Assembly (NCBI RefSeq): GCF_015057185.1 | Contig: NZ_SVEV01000002.1 | Location: 88,577 to 152,576 of the forward strand | Origin: Pseudobutyrivibrio sp. | GTDB lineage: Bacteria; Bacillota; Clostridia; Lachnospirales; Lachnospiraceae | Direction: 5' to 3' | DNA: 64,000 nt | Shown: positions 1 to 9,057 of the stretch, piece after piece | Layout: every line of letters begins with the position of its first letter | How positions within the stretch are numbered: the first letter of the stretch is position 1 | Notes under the pieces: generated by a model | Databases searched by the model: none | The model's input: only the letters and a program-made list of their open reading frames with translations | Told to the model about the DNA's origin: nothing | Translations under genes and position numbers: made by a program

Positions 1-1
1 A

Positions 2-622
2 TTGGACAAAAAGGATGGATTAAGTAATGGAGATACAGTCGTTGTTTCTATAGAGTACAATGATGCCGAGGATGTTGTGGCAGCATTTTCTACAGATTAT
101 GGTGTTGCACCTAGCTCTTTGACAAAAGAATTCAAGGTTGTTGATTTATCTAGCGGTGTTATTGATAGCAGTCAGATTTCCCTTAACTCTCTTAGAAATG
201 CAATAAGCCAGGGCGAAGACCAAATTAGGTCAGACGAGGCTAATGGCACTGGTGAGTGGGAAGTTCAGAGCGTAAAGAGAATTAATACTTATCTTTGTAC
301 TGAAAAGTACGGTGATGAGCGTTCTGTAATTTTAGTTTATAAAATCACAGGAAGATTTACTGACAGCGAGACTGGTGATAGTGCAACATTTGATTTCTAT
401 AGACCTATCCTCTATAAGGACTTGGTATTAGAAAACGATGGAACTGTTAGCTTTGATTACCAGAATTACGAAACATGCACTGACAACTATATGGCAGAAG
501 TGGAGCTTGGAGATTATAATCGCACATTTTATGTAACTGGTTTTGATACAGAAACTAATTTATATAAAAAGTTTGTTGAATCAAAATTGGCTGATTATTC
601 AATAGAAAGAATTGAGGACTAA
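2..622 (+). CDS. C-terminal part of an unidentified protein, cut by window edge
   Basis: The reading frame is open from the first bases, so the true start lies upstream and only about 206 C-terminal residues are visible. The first visible part (LSNGDTVVVSIEYND, then KEFKVVDLSS) resembles the repeated all-beta modules found in zinc-ribbon membrane proteins of Clostridia. The rest is acidic, aromatic and beta-rich with no membrane segment, so this part probably lies outside the membrane. It ends two bases before the TTG start of the kinase gene, which makes it part of the pilus/kinase operon. Function is not recognised. Confidence 0.6.
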   Translation: MDKKDGLSNGDTVVVSIEYNDAEDVVAAFSTDYGVAPSSLTKEFKVVDLSSGVIDSSQISLNSLRNAISQGEDQIRSDEANGTGEWEVQSVKRINTYLCTEKYGDERSVILVYKITGRFTDSETGDSATFDFYRPILYKDLVLENDGTVSFDYQNYETCTDNYMAEVELGDYNRTFYVTGFDTETNLYKKFVESKLADYSIERIED

Positions 623-624
623 AA

Positions 625-1779
625 TTGGGAGATACAACAGAAATTCTTGTAGAAGATGATGATAGAACTGTTCTATTTAACCAGGATGCTTTTTCTGGTG
701 ACGATTATGTAGAACAGATTAGAAAACAATATCCGGACCTTATAATTCTTGAAAAACTTGGTAGAGGTTCTTACGGGGCTGTGTACAGATGTGTCAAAAC
801 TGATACAGGTACGGGATTACAAACAGGTTTTGCAATAAAAGTTGTTGAGATTACAGCTCGCAGCGCTGAGGCAGAAAATACTATCGCCAAAGAGGGAATT
901 ACTCCGGAGATATATTGCGAAAGAAAACGTGATGAGGCGATTTCTGAAATTAGATTGTTAAATGAGTTAAAAAGCCCTCATATAGTTCATATTAATGATT
1001 TTGATGTAGTTGAAAAGAAAGATGAAATAGGTTTTATTATCTTCATAAAAATGGACGTACTTACTCCATTATCTTCCTTGTTAAAAGACTGCGAATCGTA
1101 TACAAAAAAAGATGCAGAAAAAATTGGAAGAAAGCTTTGTGCAGATATGTGCGATGCCCTAAAGGTTTGCGAGTCTCACAAAATTATCCATCGAGATATT
1201 AAGCCTGAGAATATTTTTTATTCTAGAACAGAGAATAAAATCGATTTTTATTTAGGTGATTTTGGAATCGCACGAGTTCTTGAAGAAACAGAGGTCAAAA
1301 TGACTGCAATCGGAACTGTTTCATATGCGGCGCCAGAAGTTTTCATGCTTAAGAACTACGATAATCGTGCAGACTTCTATTCACTTGGAATTGTTCTTTA
1401 TCAGGTAGTTAACCACGGACGACTTCCATTTATGCCTAGATATCCACAACAAACTACCGTAGCTGATTCTACTAACGCTCAGAGCATGAGACTAAACCCA
1501 AATGCCAAGCTGGAAGCTCCAGATAATGCATCATCAAAGCTGGCAGCAGTTATTACAAAGCTGTGTGCATTTGCTCCTGATAACAGATATAGGACTGTTG
1601 AAGATATTTTAATGGGACTCAACGATGGCAAAGCAGTAATTGTAGTTGATGGAAACGATGTACCAATAAAAGAAAACATTGGTTTAAAGGTTATCTCATT
1701 GCTTTTATTGTTGGCCGCAACAGGTGCAATTGGATTCCAGATTTTTAATTCAGTAAAAGATATGCTTAATACATTATAA
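625..1779 (+). CDS. Membrane-anchored Hanks-type Ser/Thr protein kinase
   Basis: A complete kinase domain fills residues 40-330: glycine loop GRGSYGAVY (about 46), the ATP-binding lysine in FAIKVV (about 71), catalytic loop HRDIKPEN (His189), metal-binding DFG in LGDFGIAR, and APE in YAAPEV. A single membrane segment (about 354-374) leaves almost nothing outside, so there is no PASTA-type sensor. The start is TTG at 625, preceded by a GAGG element inside the upstream gene end. It opens the kinase/Tad operon; likely substrates are pilus ATPases or the FHA protein downstream, but that is inference. Confidence 0.9.
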   Translation: MGDTTEILVEDDDRTVLFNQDAFSGDDYVEQIRKQYPDLIILEKLGRGSYGAVYRCVKTDTGTGLQTGFAIKVVEITARSAEAENTIAKEGITPEIYCERKRDEAISEIRLLNELKSPHIVHINDFDVVEKKDEIGFIIFIKMDVLTPLSSLLKDCESYTKKDAEKIGRKLCADMCDALKVCESHKIIHRDIKPENIFYSRTENKIDFYLGDFGIARVLEETEVKMTAIGTVSYAAPEVFMLKNYDNRADFYSLGIVLYQVVNHGRLPFMPRYPQQTTVADSTNAQSMRLNPNAKLEAPDNASSKLAAVITKLCAFAPDNRYRTVEDILMGLNDGKAVIVVDGNDVPIKENIGLKVISLLLLLAATGAIGFQIFNSVKDMLNTL

Positions 1780-1790
1780 AGGTGTTAAAT

Positions 1791-2291
1791 ATGAAAAAGT
1801 TCAATCTTAGATTTATTAATATATGGACTTCAATTCTTATGCTTGCAGGTAGTCTCACACCTTGTATTTCACATTTGGAGCGTGGTGAACTGAGACAACA
1901 TAGCATTTTCGAAGAGATGCTGGGAAGAACAATAGCAGGTTATGAATTAGGTTCATTTAATTATTATTATTTAATAATATTTTTTGTAGCCATATATATC
2001 TTTATTGGATGGATTAAAAAATCCGCTAGACCATCAAAAATAATAGAGGCTATGGTATCAATCTTACTTGTTTGTAATATTACTTTGTATTATCAATTGT
2101 GGGCATACATTAACGAGAATACTATTTTGGATTATCAGCAGTTTAATTATGTGTTCTATGTAAATATAGCCCTTAATGGTTTTCTATTGATACTCACAGT
2201 AGGTGATCTTTTAGGACTTATTATGTTGGATGTGTACGAACAGACAGCAAAGCAGAGACAAAATAATATAGATAAAGTACTTCCACAATAA
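1791..2291 (+). CDS. Four-segment integral membrane protein, unknown function
   Basis: The ATG at 1791 is preferred over the in-frame GTG at 1782 because AAAGGTG ends about six bases before it. The 166-residue product has four hydrophobic segments (roughly residues 10-27, 58-75, 85-108, 115-140) and a short charged tail with QTAKQRQNN. It lies between two Ser/Thr kinase genes. I recognise no family. Its place suggests a membrane partner of the kinases or of the pilus platform. Confidence 0.75.
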   Translation: MKKFNLRFINIWTSILMLAGSLTPCISHLERGELRQHSIFEEMLGRTIAGYELGSFNYYYLIIFFVAIYIFIGWIKKSARPSKIIEAMVSILLVCNITLYYQLWAYINENTILDYQQFNYVFYVNIALNGFLLILTVGDLLGLIMLDVYEQTAKQRQNNIDKVLPQ

Positions 2292-2379
2292 TTGACTAAT
2301 AATTTATATGTATATATAATTAGTTCGAGGATTTTTACGCGCAAATCCTCGTTAAATATAACATTAGGTGAATGATAAT

Positions 2380-4416
2380 ATGAATATTGGTGACGTACTT
2401 GGCGACTCTTACCAAATTATAGAGCAAATTGGAGAAGGTGGCGGCGGAATTGTTTATAAAGCCCGCCACCTTCGTTTGGATACTCTTGTAGTAGTAAAAC
2501 AAATCCGTGAAGAGGTCAAAGATAGAGTATATAGAAGACAGGAAGCGGATATTCTTAAAAAATTAAAACATCCCAATCTACCACGTGTATATGACTTTAT
2601 CGAGACGGATGAAGGCATCTACACAGTAATGGATTTTATTGAGGGAACCTCCCTTGATAATATTTTAAATAATGGTAGTCATTACACTCAACGAGACATC
2701 GTTAGGTGGGGGAGACAGTTATCTGATGCATTAGCATATCTTCATAGTCAGACTCCGGCGATAATTCATTCAGATATAAAACCAGCAAATATAATTATAA
2801 ATTCAAATGGGGATGCCACATTAATCGATTTCAATGTATCGGTTTTATTTGATGACAGCCTTAAATTTTCTGTGGGTATTTCTATCGGTTACGCTCCACC
2901 AGAACAATATAGAGATATTGAAACTTATAAAAAAGTTACACATGTCAACACAATCCCTGGCTCTGCAACAGAACGAGTATTCTCATCACTTATGGGAACT
3001 ACTGATATTAATCAAGTAGCTCAAAAAGCTGTATACCATGTGGCTGACGAGGATGCTACGGAAATATGGGATGATGACAAAACGGTCATCTTAAAACTCA
3101 CGATGACAATTGATGCCCGTTCAGATGTTTATAGCCTCGGTGCTGTTCTTTATCACCTTATTACAGGCAAAGGACCAGAAATAGATTTCAATGCTATTGT
3201 TCCATTGTCAAAGCTAAACTTAAATATCAGCGAAGGACTTGTTGTTATCATTGATAAAATGATGGCCCTTAATCCAGATGATAGGTATCAGAACGGTATA
3301 AAAGTTCATGAGGCATTTGTAAATATTTACAAGCTCGATCGTAGATATATTGCACTTAAGCGCAAGGAAAAGGTTCTATTAGTAGCAGCGTTACTTTCAT
3401 TAGTTTTTGGATGTGGACTAGTAGGCTTTGGAATCAAACGCATTCAAATAGAATATGATGCTCACTACGACAGTGAGGTTTTAACTGCAGATAACAGCGC
3501 AAATAACTATAACTATCAGGTGGCAATAGAAACAGTTAAAGCTCTAGAAGAAGAAAAGCCAGAACGTCTAAAGGCATTTGAACGTGAAGCATATTACTTA
3601 TATCTTTCAGGAGATTATGAAGGTGCTCAAAACAGAATCCAAGAGATTTTTGCCAGCCAGATAGTTGTTGAAAACGAATATAACACAAAGGATTTAATTG
3701 GAAATCTTTATGCTATCATGGGCAATTGCTCATACGAGCTTGAGGATTATGAGAATGCAAAACATTATCTTGAGCAAGCTTTCGAATATGTGGAGGACAA
3801 TCCTACATATTATCGTGATTATGCAGTGTCCTTGGCAAAATTGGGCGATTTAGAAAAGGCAGAGGATACAGTTGAAATAGCAGTATCTTATGGCATGAAT
3901 CAAGTGTCTATGGACTACGTAAATGCGGAAATTGAAAGTAGCAAAGGAAATTATGTTGCAGCAGTTTCTCTACTTGAGCCAATCATCAAGGACAAACTCG
4001 ATATTGAAATCTACAACAGAGCATTGCTTTTAGCAGCCCGTGATTATGTTCAAATGGAAAAATATGATGACGCTCTAAACATCTACATCATGATTAGAGA
4101 ATCAGGGGTAGATACTTATCAAATTGGTGAAAATATAGCTTACCTTTATGGTCAGCTTGGAGATTTAGATAGTGCAGAGCAGGAGCTTCTTAGTCTTGCT
4201 GAACAGTATCCAAACAACTATAGAGTATACAAACGACTTGCAGTATTAGAAGTACAAAAGCAGGATACAAAGGCAAACGAAAACAGAGATTACCATCAGA
4301 TGCAGGAGTATTGCAACAAAGCATTTGAACTCTACGAACAAGCAAATGTTGAGGATTCAGAGATGGAAGTTCTTAAAACTCAATTGAAAAATGTTAAGGA
4401 TGGAGGCTGGTTATAA
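2380..4416 (+). CDS. Ser/Thr protein kinase with TM segment and extracellular TPR domain
   Basis: The ATG at 2380 follows AGGTG by nine bases; an in-frame GTG at 2368 overlaps that site and is less likely. Kinase domain (1-315): GEGGGGIVY, VVVKQI, then HSDIKPAN (His130) instead of HRD, DFN (residue 150) instead of DFG, and PPEQY instead of APE. Both catalytic aspartates remain. About 67 residues separate PPEQY from DARSDVYSLG (residue 245), where 10-15 is usual, so an acidic insert occupies the activation/P+1 region. One TM segment (331-352) is followed by about 320 residues of TPRs, predicted outside the cell. Confidence 0.88.
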   Translation: MNIGDVLGDSYQIIEQIGEGGGGIVYKARHLRLDTLVVVKQIREEVKDRVYRRQEADILKKLKHPNLPRVYDFIETDEGIYTVMDFIEGTSLDNILNNGSHYTQRDIVRWGRQLSDALAYLHSQTPAIIHSDIKPANIIINSNGDATLIDFNVSVLFDDSLKFSVGISIGYAPPEQYRDIETYKKVTHVNTIPGSATERVFSSLMGTTDINQVAQKAVYHVADEDATEIWDDDKTVILKLTMTIDARSDVYSLGAVLYHLITGKGPEIDFNAIVPLSKLNLNISEGLVVIIDKMMALNPDDRYQNGIKVHEAFVNIYKLDRRYIALKRKEKVLLVAALLSLVFGCGLVGFGIKRIQIEYDAHYDSEVLTADNSANNYNYQVAIETVKALEEEKPERLKAFEREAYYLYLSGDYEGAQNRIQEIFASQIVVENEYNTKDLIGNLYAIMGNCSYELEDYENAKHYLEQAFEYVEDNPTYYRDYAVSLAKLGDLEKAEDTVEIAVSYGMNQVSMDYVNAEIESSKGNYVAAVSLLEPIIKDKLDIEIYNRALLLAARDYVQMEKYDDALNIYIMIRESGVDTYQIGENIAYLYGQLGDLDSAEQELLSLAEQYPNNYRVYKRLAVLEVQKQDTKANENRDYHQMQEYCNKAFELYEQANVEDSEMEVLKTQLKNVKDGGWL

Positions 4417-4550
4417 TGGGAAAATTTATATTCTTTGGCGGAATAGCCCTATGTGGCTTAGCCCTTGTACTTTTCATCGCATATATAGTACTTGCGAAAT
4501 CATCATTGAAACGACTTAAGAAAACTCTTGATAACGAATACGGAATTTAA
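4416..4550 (+). CDS. 44-residue single-pass membrane protein
   Basis: ATG at 4416 overlaps the TAA of the kinase gene (TAATG), and GGAGG sits nine bases upstream, so the small frame is well placed for coupled translation. The product starts MGKFIFFGG, has one long hydrophobic stretch (residues 3-27) and a basic tail (KSSLKRLKKTL) ending in DNEYGI. This is a short N-out or N-in anchor with a cationic amphipathic end. No family is recognised. It lies between the TPR kinase and tadZ, so it may be a small pilus-platform or kinase accessory subunit. Confidence 0.65.
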   Translation: MGKFIFFGGIALCGLALVLFIAYIVLAKSSLKRLKKTLDNEYGI

Positions 4551-4580
4551 CAATAACTTAGATAATAAGAAGGTGGAAAA

Positions 4581-5621
4581 ATGATACTAAAACTTGGAAT
4601 TGCTGACAGTAATAAAGATTATGTAGCAAGAATAGGAAAGGTTTTGTCAGGCTATGATGAGGTAGAAATCTATTCATATACAGATAAAGCAAATTTGCCA
4701 GAGCTTTTGGCTAGTGTGAAGTTAGATGTACTTCTCATATCTCCAGACATGTATTTTGCAGGCTGTGACAGCTTTGTAAAATTACCTATTATCCTTGTAG
4801 ATGAGTCTGGAACAGTAGATCCAGAGCTTGCCCAAATAGGTAAAGTACAAAAATACCAGCGAATCAGCAATGTCTACAAGAGTGTCATTGAGCAATATGC
4901 TTCAGTTTCTGGTGTAACAGGATCTGATAAATCTATTGGTGCCAAAGTTATTGCATTTTGGTCACCAGTCGGTGGGGCAGGCAAAACTACAGTAGCTATG
5001 GCTACAGCAACAAAGTTGGCTAGCATAGGCAAGGAAACCTTGTATTTGAATTTAGAGATGTATCCAAGTGATAGTATATTTTTTGAAGACAAACTTGGTC
5101 GAGGCATTAGAGAATTAGCAGCTGAGATTAATAACAACATTAATTTCGAAATGAAGATTCAGGGTATCAAACAGGACAAGCAACCACATCTTCACTATGT
5201 CGCAAGCTTTGACAAGTTCGCAGATTTTGATGCTACTACTGCAGAGGAGCTTACAAGTCTAGTTGATGTTTTAGCAACATACGGTCATTTTGATTACGTT
5301 ATTGTGGACTTGGATTCATCTTCATGCAGCAAAAATGCAGAATTACTTAAGATGGCAGATCAGGTTGTTTTGGTACAATCCAGCGATGTAATTTCTGCTA
5401 AAAAAATCCAGTCTTATTATTCAGCAGTAGAAATTGCTGGTGATTTTGAATTAAATAAATGCATTTCAATTACTAACAAGGTTGTTAATGGTAGACCTGT
5501 ATTCTTTGAAGGTTCAGTTAGAAATGTAGCTTCATTGCCTATGATTTCAAACACAGCAGAGAACATTGTATACGGTTTATCAGTTAACGTTGAAATGGAT
5601 AAAATTGTGGGAGCGCTATAA
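4581..5621 (+). CDS. tadZ: TadZ/CpaE-like pilus localisation ATPase
   Basis: Residues 1-105 look like an atypical receiver (CheY-like) fold that starts with LKLGIADSNKDY and has LLISPD in the place of the phosphorylated strand. Residues 120-346 form a MinD/ParA-type ATPase with a deviant Walker A, PVGGAGKTTVA (about 130-140). YVIVDLDSSS acts as Walker B and VVLVQSSD follows. In Tad systems TadZ places the machinery at a cell position. AAGAAGGTGG is the ribosome site before ATG 4581; tadA follows three bases after the stop. Confidence 0.88.
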   Translation: MILKLGIADSNKDYVARIGKVLSGYDEVEIYSYTDKANLPELLASVKLDVLLISPDMYFAGCDSFVKLPIILVDESGTVDPELAQIGKVQKYQRISNVYKSVIEQYASVSGVTGSDKSIGAKVIAFWSPVGGAGKTTVAMATATKLASIGKETLYLNLEMYPSDSIFFEDKLGRGIRELAAEINNNINFEMKIQGIKQDKQPHLHYVASFDKFADFDATTAEELTSLVDVLATYGHFDYVIVDLDSSSCSKNAELLKMADQVVLVQSSDVISAKKIQSYYSAVEIAGDFELNKCISITNKVVNGRPVFFEGSVRNVASLPMISNTAENIVYGLSVNVEMDKIVGAL

Positions 5622-5624
5622 GAG

Positions 5625-6902
5625 ATGAACGATTATTTCTCAGAAGAAGTAACTAGGATAAAAACAATTGTCACTGCAGTAGATGATTACGCCAGTTTCT
5701 CTGATGAAGAACTCAAGAAGAAAATAAAAGAAATTTTTGACAACAGAAAGGCTTCTATTGCAAACGAAGATCCTGAGATTCAAAGATTCTACGGTGCAAT
5801 GTCATACAAGGTTGAAAACAGTCTATTAGACACAGTCTTTGAGTCAATCAGAGGTCTTGGAATTCTTGGTAAAATCATTTCTGACAAAACCATTACTGAA
5901 ATTATGATAAATGGTTATGACAATATTTTCGTAGAGCAGAACGGAAAACTTACTCAGATACCTGATAGATTTGAGAGTCAAGAAGCATTTAGAAATATTA
6001 TTACTAAGTTCGTTCAGGAGATGGGTAGATCTGTAACAGAATCAGATCCAATAGTTGACTCAAGACTTTCCGATGGTTCCCGTGTAAACGTTGTACTTGA
6101 TCCTATCGCTCTTAATGGTCCGATAGTTACAATTCGTCGTTTCCCAGAAGAGGGTATGACAATTGAAAAATTAATAAAATTTGGCTCACTTACAAATGAG
6201 GCAGCAGAGTTTTTAAAGAAGCTAGTTGAGGCAAAATATAATGTGTTTATCTCTGGTGGTACAGGTTCCGGAAAAACAACATTCCTTAACGCCTTATCAA
6301 ATTACATCCCATCAAATGAAAGAGTTATTACGATTGAGGATTCAGCAGAGCTTCAAATTAAGAATATTCCAAACTTAGTTAGATTAGAAACAAGAAATGC
6401 AAATGCTACTGGTGAAGGAGAAATTTCAATCAGAGATTTGATTAAGTCTTCACTTCGAATGAGACCGGATAGAATTGTTGTTGGTGAGGTCCGTGGCGCT
6501 GAGGCATTGGATATGTTACAGGCCATGAACACAGGTCATGATGGTTCACTTTCGACAGGTCACGCCAACAGTGCAAGAGATATGCTTAGCCGTCTAGAAA
6601 CAATGGTACTTAGTGGTTCCCCAGGACTTCCACTTCCTGCCATCAGACAGCAGATTGTATCGGCTGTTGACATCATTGTTCATTTGGGAAGGATGCGTGA
6701 TAGTTCAAGAAAAACACTTGAGATTTCCGAAATCCTTAAACTTGATGAACATGGCGAGATTCTTTTAAATCCACTATTTCAGTTCAAAGAGGACCCAGAG
6801 AGAAGCACAAAGGAAAAAGTCATTGGTTCATTGCAGCGAACAGATAACGAGATGGTTCATCCAGACAAGTTTATTGCAAGTGGAATCTATGACTATCTAT
6901 AA
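5625..6902 (+). CDS. tadA: TadA/CpaF secretion ATPase of Tad pilus
   Basis: This is a 425-residue type II/IV secretion ATPase of the CpaF class. It has an N-terminal helical domain, ITEIMINGYDNIFVE in the N2 domain, Walker A GGTGSGKTTF (about 211-220), the ITIEDSAELQI Asp box, Walker B VVGEVRGAEAL (about 284) and the His box STGHANS (about 307). The hexamer powers pilin extension and, in Tad systems, probably retraction too. Length is normal for the family. It lies between tadZ and tadB with short gaps, as in most Tad operons. Confidence 0.95.
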   Translation: MNDYFSEEVTRIKTIVTAVDDYASFSDEELKKKIKEIFDNRKASIANEDPEIQRFYGAMSYKVENSLLDTVFESIRGLGILGKIISDKTITEIMINGYDNIFVEQNGKLTQIPDRFESQEAFRNIITKFVQEMGRSVTESDPIVDSRLSDGSRVNVVLDPIALNGPIVTIRRFPEEGMTIEKLIKFGSLTNEAAEFLKKLVEAKYNVFISGGTGSGKTTFLNALSNYIPSNERVITIEDSAELQIKNIPNLVRLETRNANATGEGEISIRDLIKSSLRMRPDRIVVGEVRGAEALDMLQAMNTGHDGSLSTGHANSARDMLSRLETMVLSGSPGLPLPAIRQQIVSAVDIIVHLGRMRDSSRKTLEISEILKLDEHGEILLNPLFQFKEDPERSTKEKVIGSLQRTDNEMVHPDKFIASGIYDYL

Positions 6903-6915
6903 ATAGGAGTTTTAT

Positions 6916-7677
6916 ATGCAGAACAATAATCTAACGGTATATTACCAATGTAATATGACAAAAAAAGACCATATTACTGTTTATGTGCTTGCTTCGTTTT
7001 TGGCAGCAGCAGTAGTATATCTTTTCTATCATTTAATAATCATTTCTGTAGTTTTGGGATTATTTTTGGGATATTTCCTCGAAAAGATTTATGCGCAATC
7101 AACAATCACTAAAAGGCAGAAAAAGCTTTTGTTAGAATTTAGAGATTTCCTTGAGAATATGTCAGTTGCAGCCAATGCAGGCGATGTAGAATATAAGGCA
7201 ATTCTATCAGCAAGAAATGCACTTAAGCAGGTTTATGACGATGATGCAGATATCATAATAGAGATTAACAATATTATTAATCAGTATGAGAACGGTGGTC
7301 GTAAGCTAACAGATTTATTCATGGATTTTGCTAACCGTAGCCAGCTTGAGGATGTAAAAAGTTTTGCCACTATTTTTTCTGTAATCGAAGGTAAATCAAA
7401 CAACTTTGGTGCCATCATCAATCAAACTTACAACATTATCGGAGACAAAATTGAGATTACAGAGGAGATTGAAACAGCCATCACTTCGTCAAAGTCTGAG
7501 ACATATACCATGCTTTGCATGCCAATAATCATTGTAATTTTCATGTCAGCATTGGGTTCAGGCTTTATGGATAGTTTATTTACTACAACAGTTGGACATA
7601 TAGTAGCTACAGTAGCACTTGCGCTCTTTGCAGCATCATTTGTAATTGCAGTAAAGGCAATAAATATAAAAGTATAA
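6916..7677 (+). CDS. tadB: TadB-like inner-membrane platform protein
   Basis: AGGAG precedes ATG 6916 by six bases. The 253-residue protein has two hydrophobic segments near residues 20-55, a cytoplasmic T2SSF-type helical domain (about 70-190; LEFRDFLENMSVAANAG is typical) and two C-terminal membrane segments (193-250). In Tad pili, TadB and TadC form the platform on which the ATPase acts. It sits directly between tadA and tadC, which supports the assignment. Confidence 0.85.
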   Translation: MQNNNLTVYYQCNMTKKDHITVYVLASFLAAAVVYLFYHLIIISVVLGLFLGYFLEKIYAQSTITKRQKKLLLEFRDFLENMSVAANAGDVEYKAILSARNALKQVYDDDADIIIEINNIINQYENGGRKLTDLFMDFANRSQLEDVKSFATIFSVIEGKSNNFGAIINQTYNIIGDKIEITEEIETAITSSKSETYTMLCMPIIIVIFMSALGSGFMDSLFTTTVGHIVATVALALFAASFVIAVKAINIKV

Positions 7678-7689
7678 AGGAGATAGTAA

Positions 7690-8751
7690 ATGTTAATAGG
7701 AATTATTTGTTCGACAGTAATATTTCTCGCATATGCTTTTTTGTGTCTTCGTGCAAATGAAAAATCAATGGAGAGCTTGAAAAATACCCAGATTCTTATG
7801 GAGTCCGAAAAGCTTGAAGTTATCGAATTGGAGATGACAGAATTAGCCGAGGATTTCAAGGCTACTGCTGAAACTATGACTGCAAAAGAAAAAAAGAAAA
7901 TCAAGAAAAAGGCGTCCGCATTAAAAAAGAAGAGAGATGCATCTCAAAAATTACTTGAAAAATATCAGACTGGCAAAATTAGCGCCTTGGACACAGTGGC
8001 ACTTGCGGGATATGGAGCAATCTCTTTATTAGGCTGGGATATCAATACTCCAATTATCAAGCGTCTTATTATTAAATGCCAACAGCTAAAGAAACAAGAT
8101 GTAGCCGTTAGTTATGCATATTACATGTTAGCTAGCCTTATCGCACTTTCAATGATTGGTGGAATTGTTGGTTTTGCAATGCTTTCAGTAGGAATTGCTA
8201 TGGAAATAGGCGGACGTACAGTTGTTGTTTTCATAGTTCCATTACTACTTTGTGGCATAGTTGGATACTTGCCACTAGACAGAATTAATTCTGAAGTTGA
8301 AAAGAGAAAAGATTCTATTGAGTTAGATTTTCCACAGGTTATTTCAAAGCTTACATTGCTGACATCTGCCGGTTTGGAAGTTAATCAGGCATGGCAACTT
8401 ACAATGAAAAGTGGTGATGGAGTTTTATACGAAGAGATGAAATTAGTATCTCGAGACATTGCAAACAATGTATCTCCATCAGAGGCATACCATAAAATGC
8501 AAGTTAAATGTAATGACAAATATGTTACAAAGCTTGCATCTGCGATTACCCAAAACATATCAAAGGGTAATTCTGAAATTGTTAAATATTTCAAAGAGTT
8601 AAACGACGAAAGCTGGATGGAAAGAAAACATAGCAGCCGTCGTATGGCTGAAAAAGTTCAGCAAAAGCTTTTAATTCCAACATTACTTATGTTTGCTGGA
8701 ATATTAATTATGGTTATCGTACCCGTAATGAGTGGCTTCAATATGTTTTAA
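7690..8751 (+). CDS. tadC: TadC-like inner-membrane platform protein
   Basis: AAAGGAGA precedes ATG 7690. The 353-residue protein has an N-terminal membrane segment, a very lysine-rich helical stretch (about 60-85, KEKKKIKKKASALKKKRD), two membrane segments (about 140-195), a T2SSF domain (about 215-325; DFPQVISKLTLLTSAGL is characteristic) and a final membrane segment (330-350). It is the second platform subunit with TadB. The basic stretch is longer than I expect and may form a coiled coil against the ATPase. Confidence 0.87.
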   Translation: MLIGIICSTVIFLAYAFLCLRANEKSMESLKNTQILMESEKLEVIELEMTELAEDFKATAETMTAKEKKKIKKKASALKKKRDASQKLLEKYQTGKISALDTVALAGYGAISLLGWDINTPIIKRLIIKCQQLKKQDVAVSYAYYMLASLIALSMIGGIVGFAMLSVGIAMEIGGRTVVVFIVPLLLCGIVGYLPLDRINSEVEKRKDSIELDFPQVISKLTLLTSAGLEVNQAWQLTMKSGDGVLYEEMKLVSRDIANNVSPSEAYHKMQVKCNDKYVTKLASAITQNISKGNSEIVKYFKELNDESWMERKHSSRRMAEKVQQKLLIPTLLMFAGILIMVIVPVMSGFNMF

Positions 8752-8804
8752 GAACAGTCGTAGGGTAGATGATATATAGACAACAGATTTTTCAGGAGGA
8801 ATAT

Positions 8805-9026
8805 ATGAGAAGATTAATCAACAACAAGCTCATCGGAGCAAAAATCAAAATGAACAATGCAGTAAAGGCATTCAAAGAGGATAACAGAGGTGTATCTGGT
8901 ATCGTTGCAGCAGTTATCTTAGTACTTATCGCAGTTTTACTTGCAGCTTTATTCTGGGGCAAGTTACAGGAGTGGTTCAACTCTACATGGGGTAACGTTA
9001 CAGAGACAACAAACGAGATTAAGTAA
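8805..9026 (+). CDS. flp: Flp-type type IVb pilin
   Basis: Start ATG 8805 is chosen because AGGAGG lies five bases upstream (8794-8799); an earlier in-frame ATG at 8769 has no such site. The 73-residue prepilin has a basic leader ending KEDNRG, then VSGIVAAVILVLIAVLL, the hydrophobic stretch of the mature pilin. Cleavage is expected after the glycine by the A24 peptidase encoded at 12774. The mature pilin is about 45 residues and ends in a polar tail after WFNSTWGN. This is the Flp1-like pilin form of Clostridia. A strong ribosome site fits high expression. Confidence 0.9.
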   Translation: MRRLINNKLIGAKIKMNNAVKAFKEDNRGVSGIVAAVILVLIAVLLAALFWGKLQEWFNSTWGNVTETTNEIK

Positions 9027-9057
9027 TTTAGAAATTATTGAAGGGACAGAGAATAGA

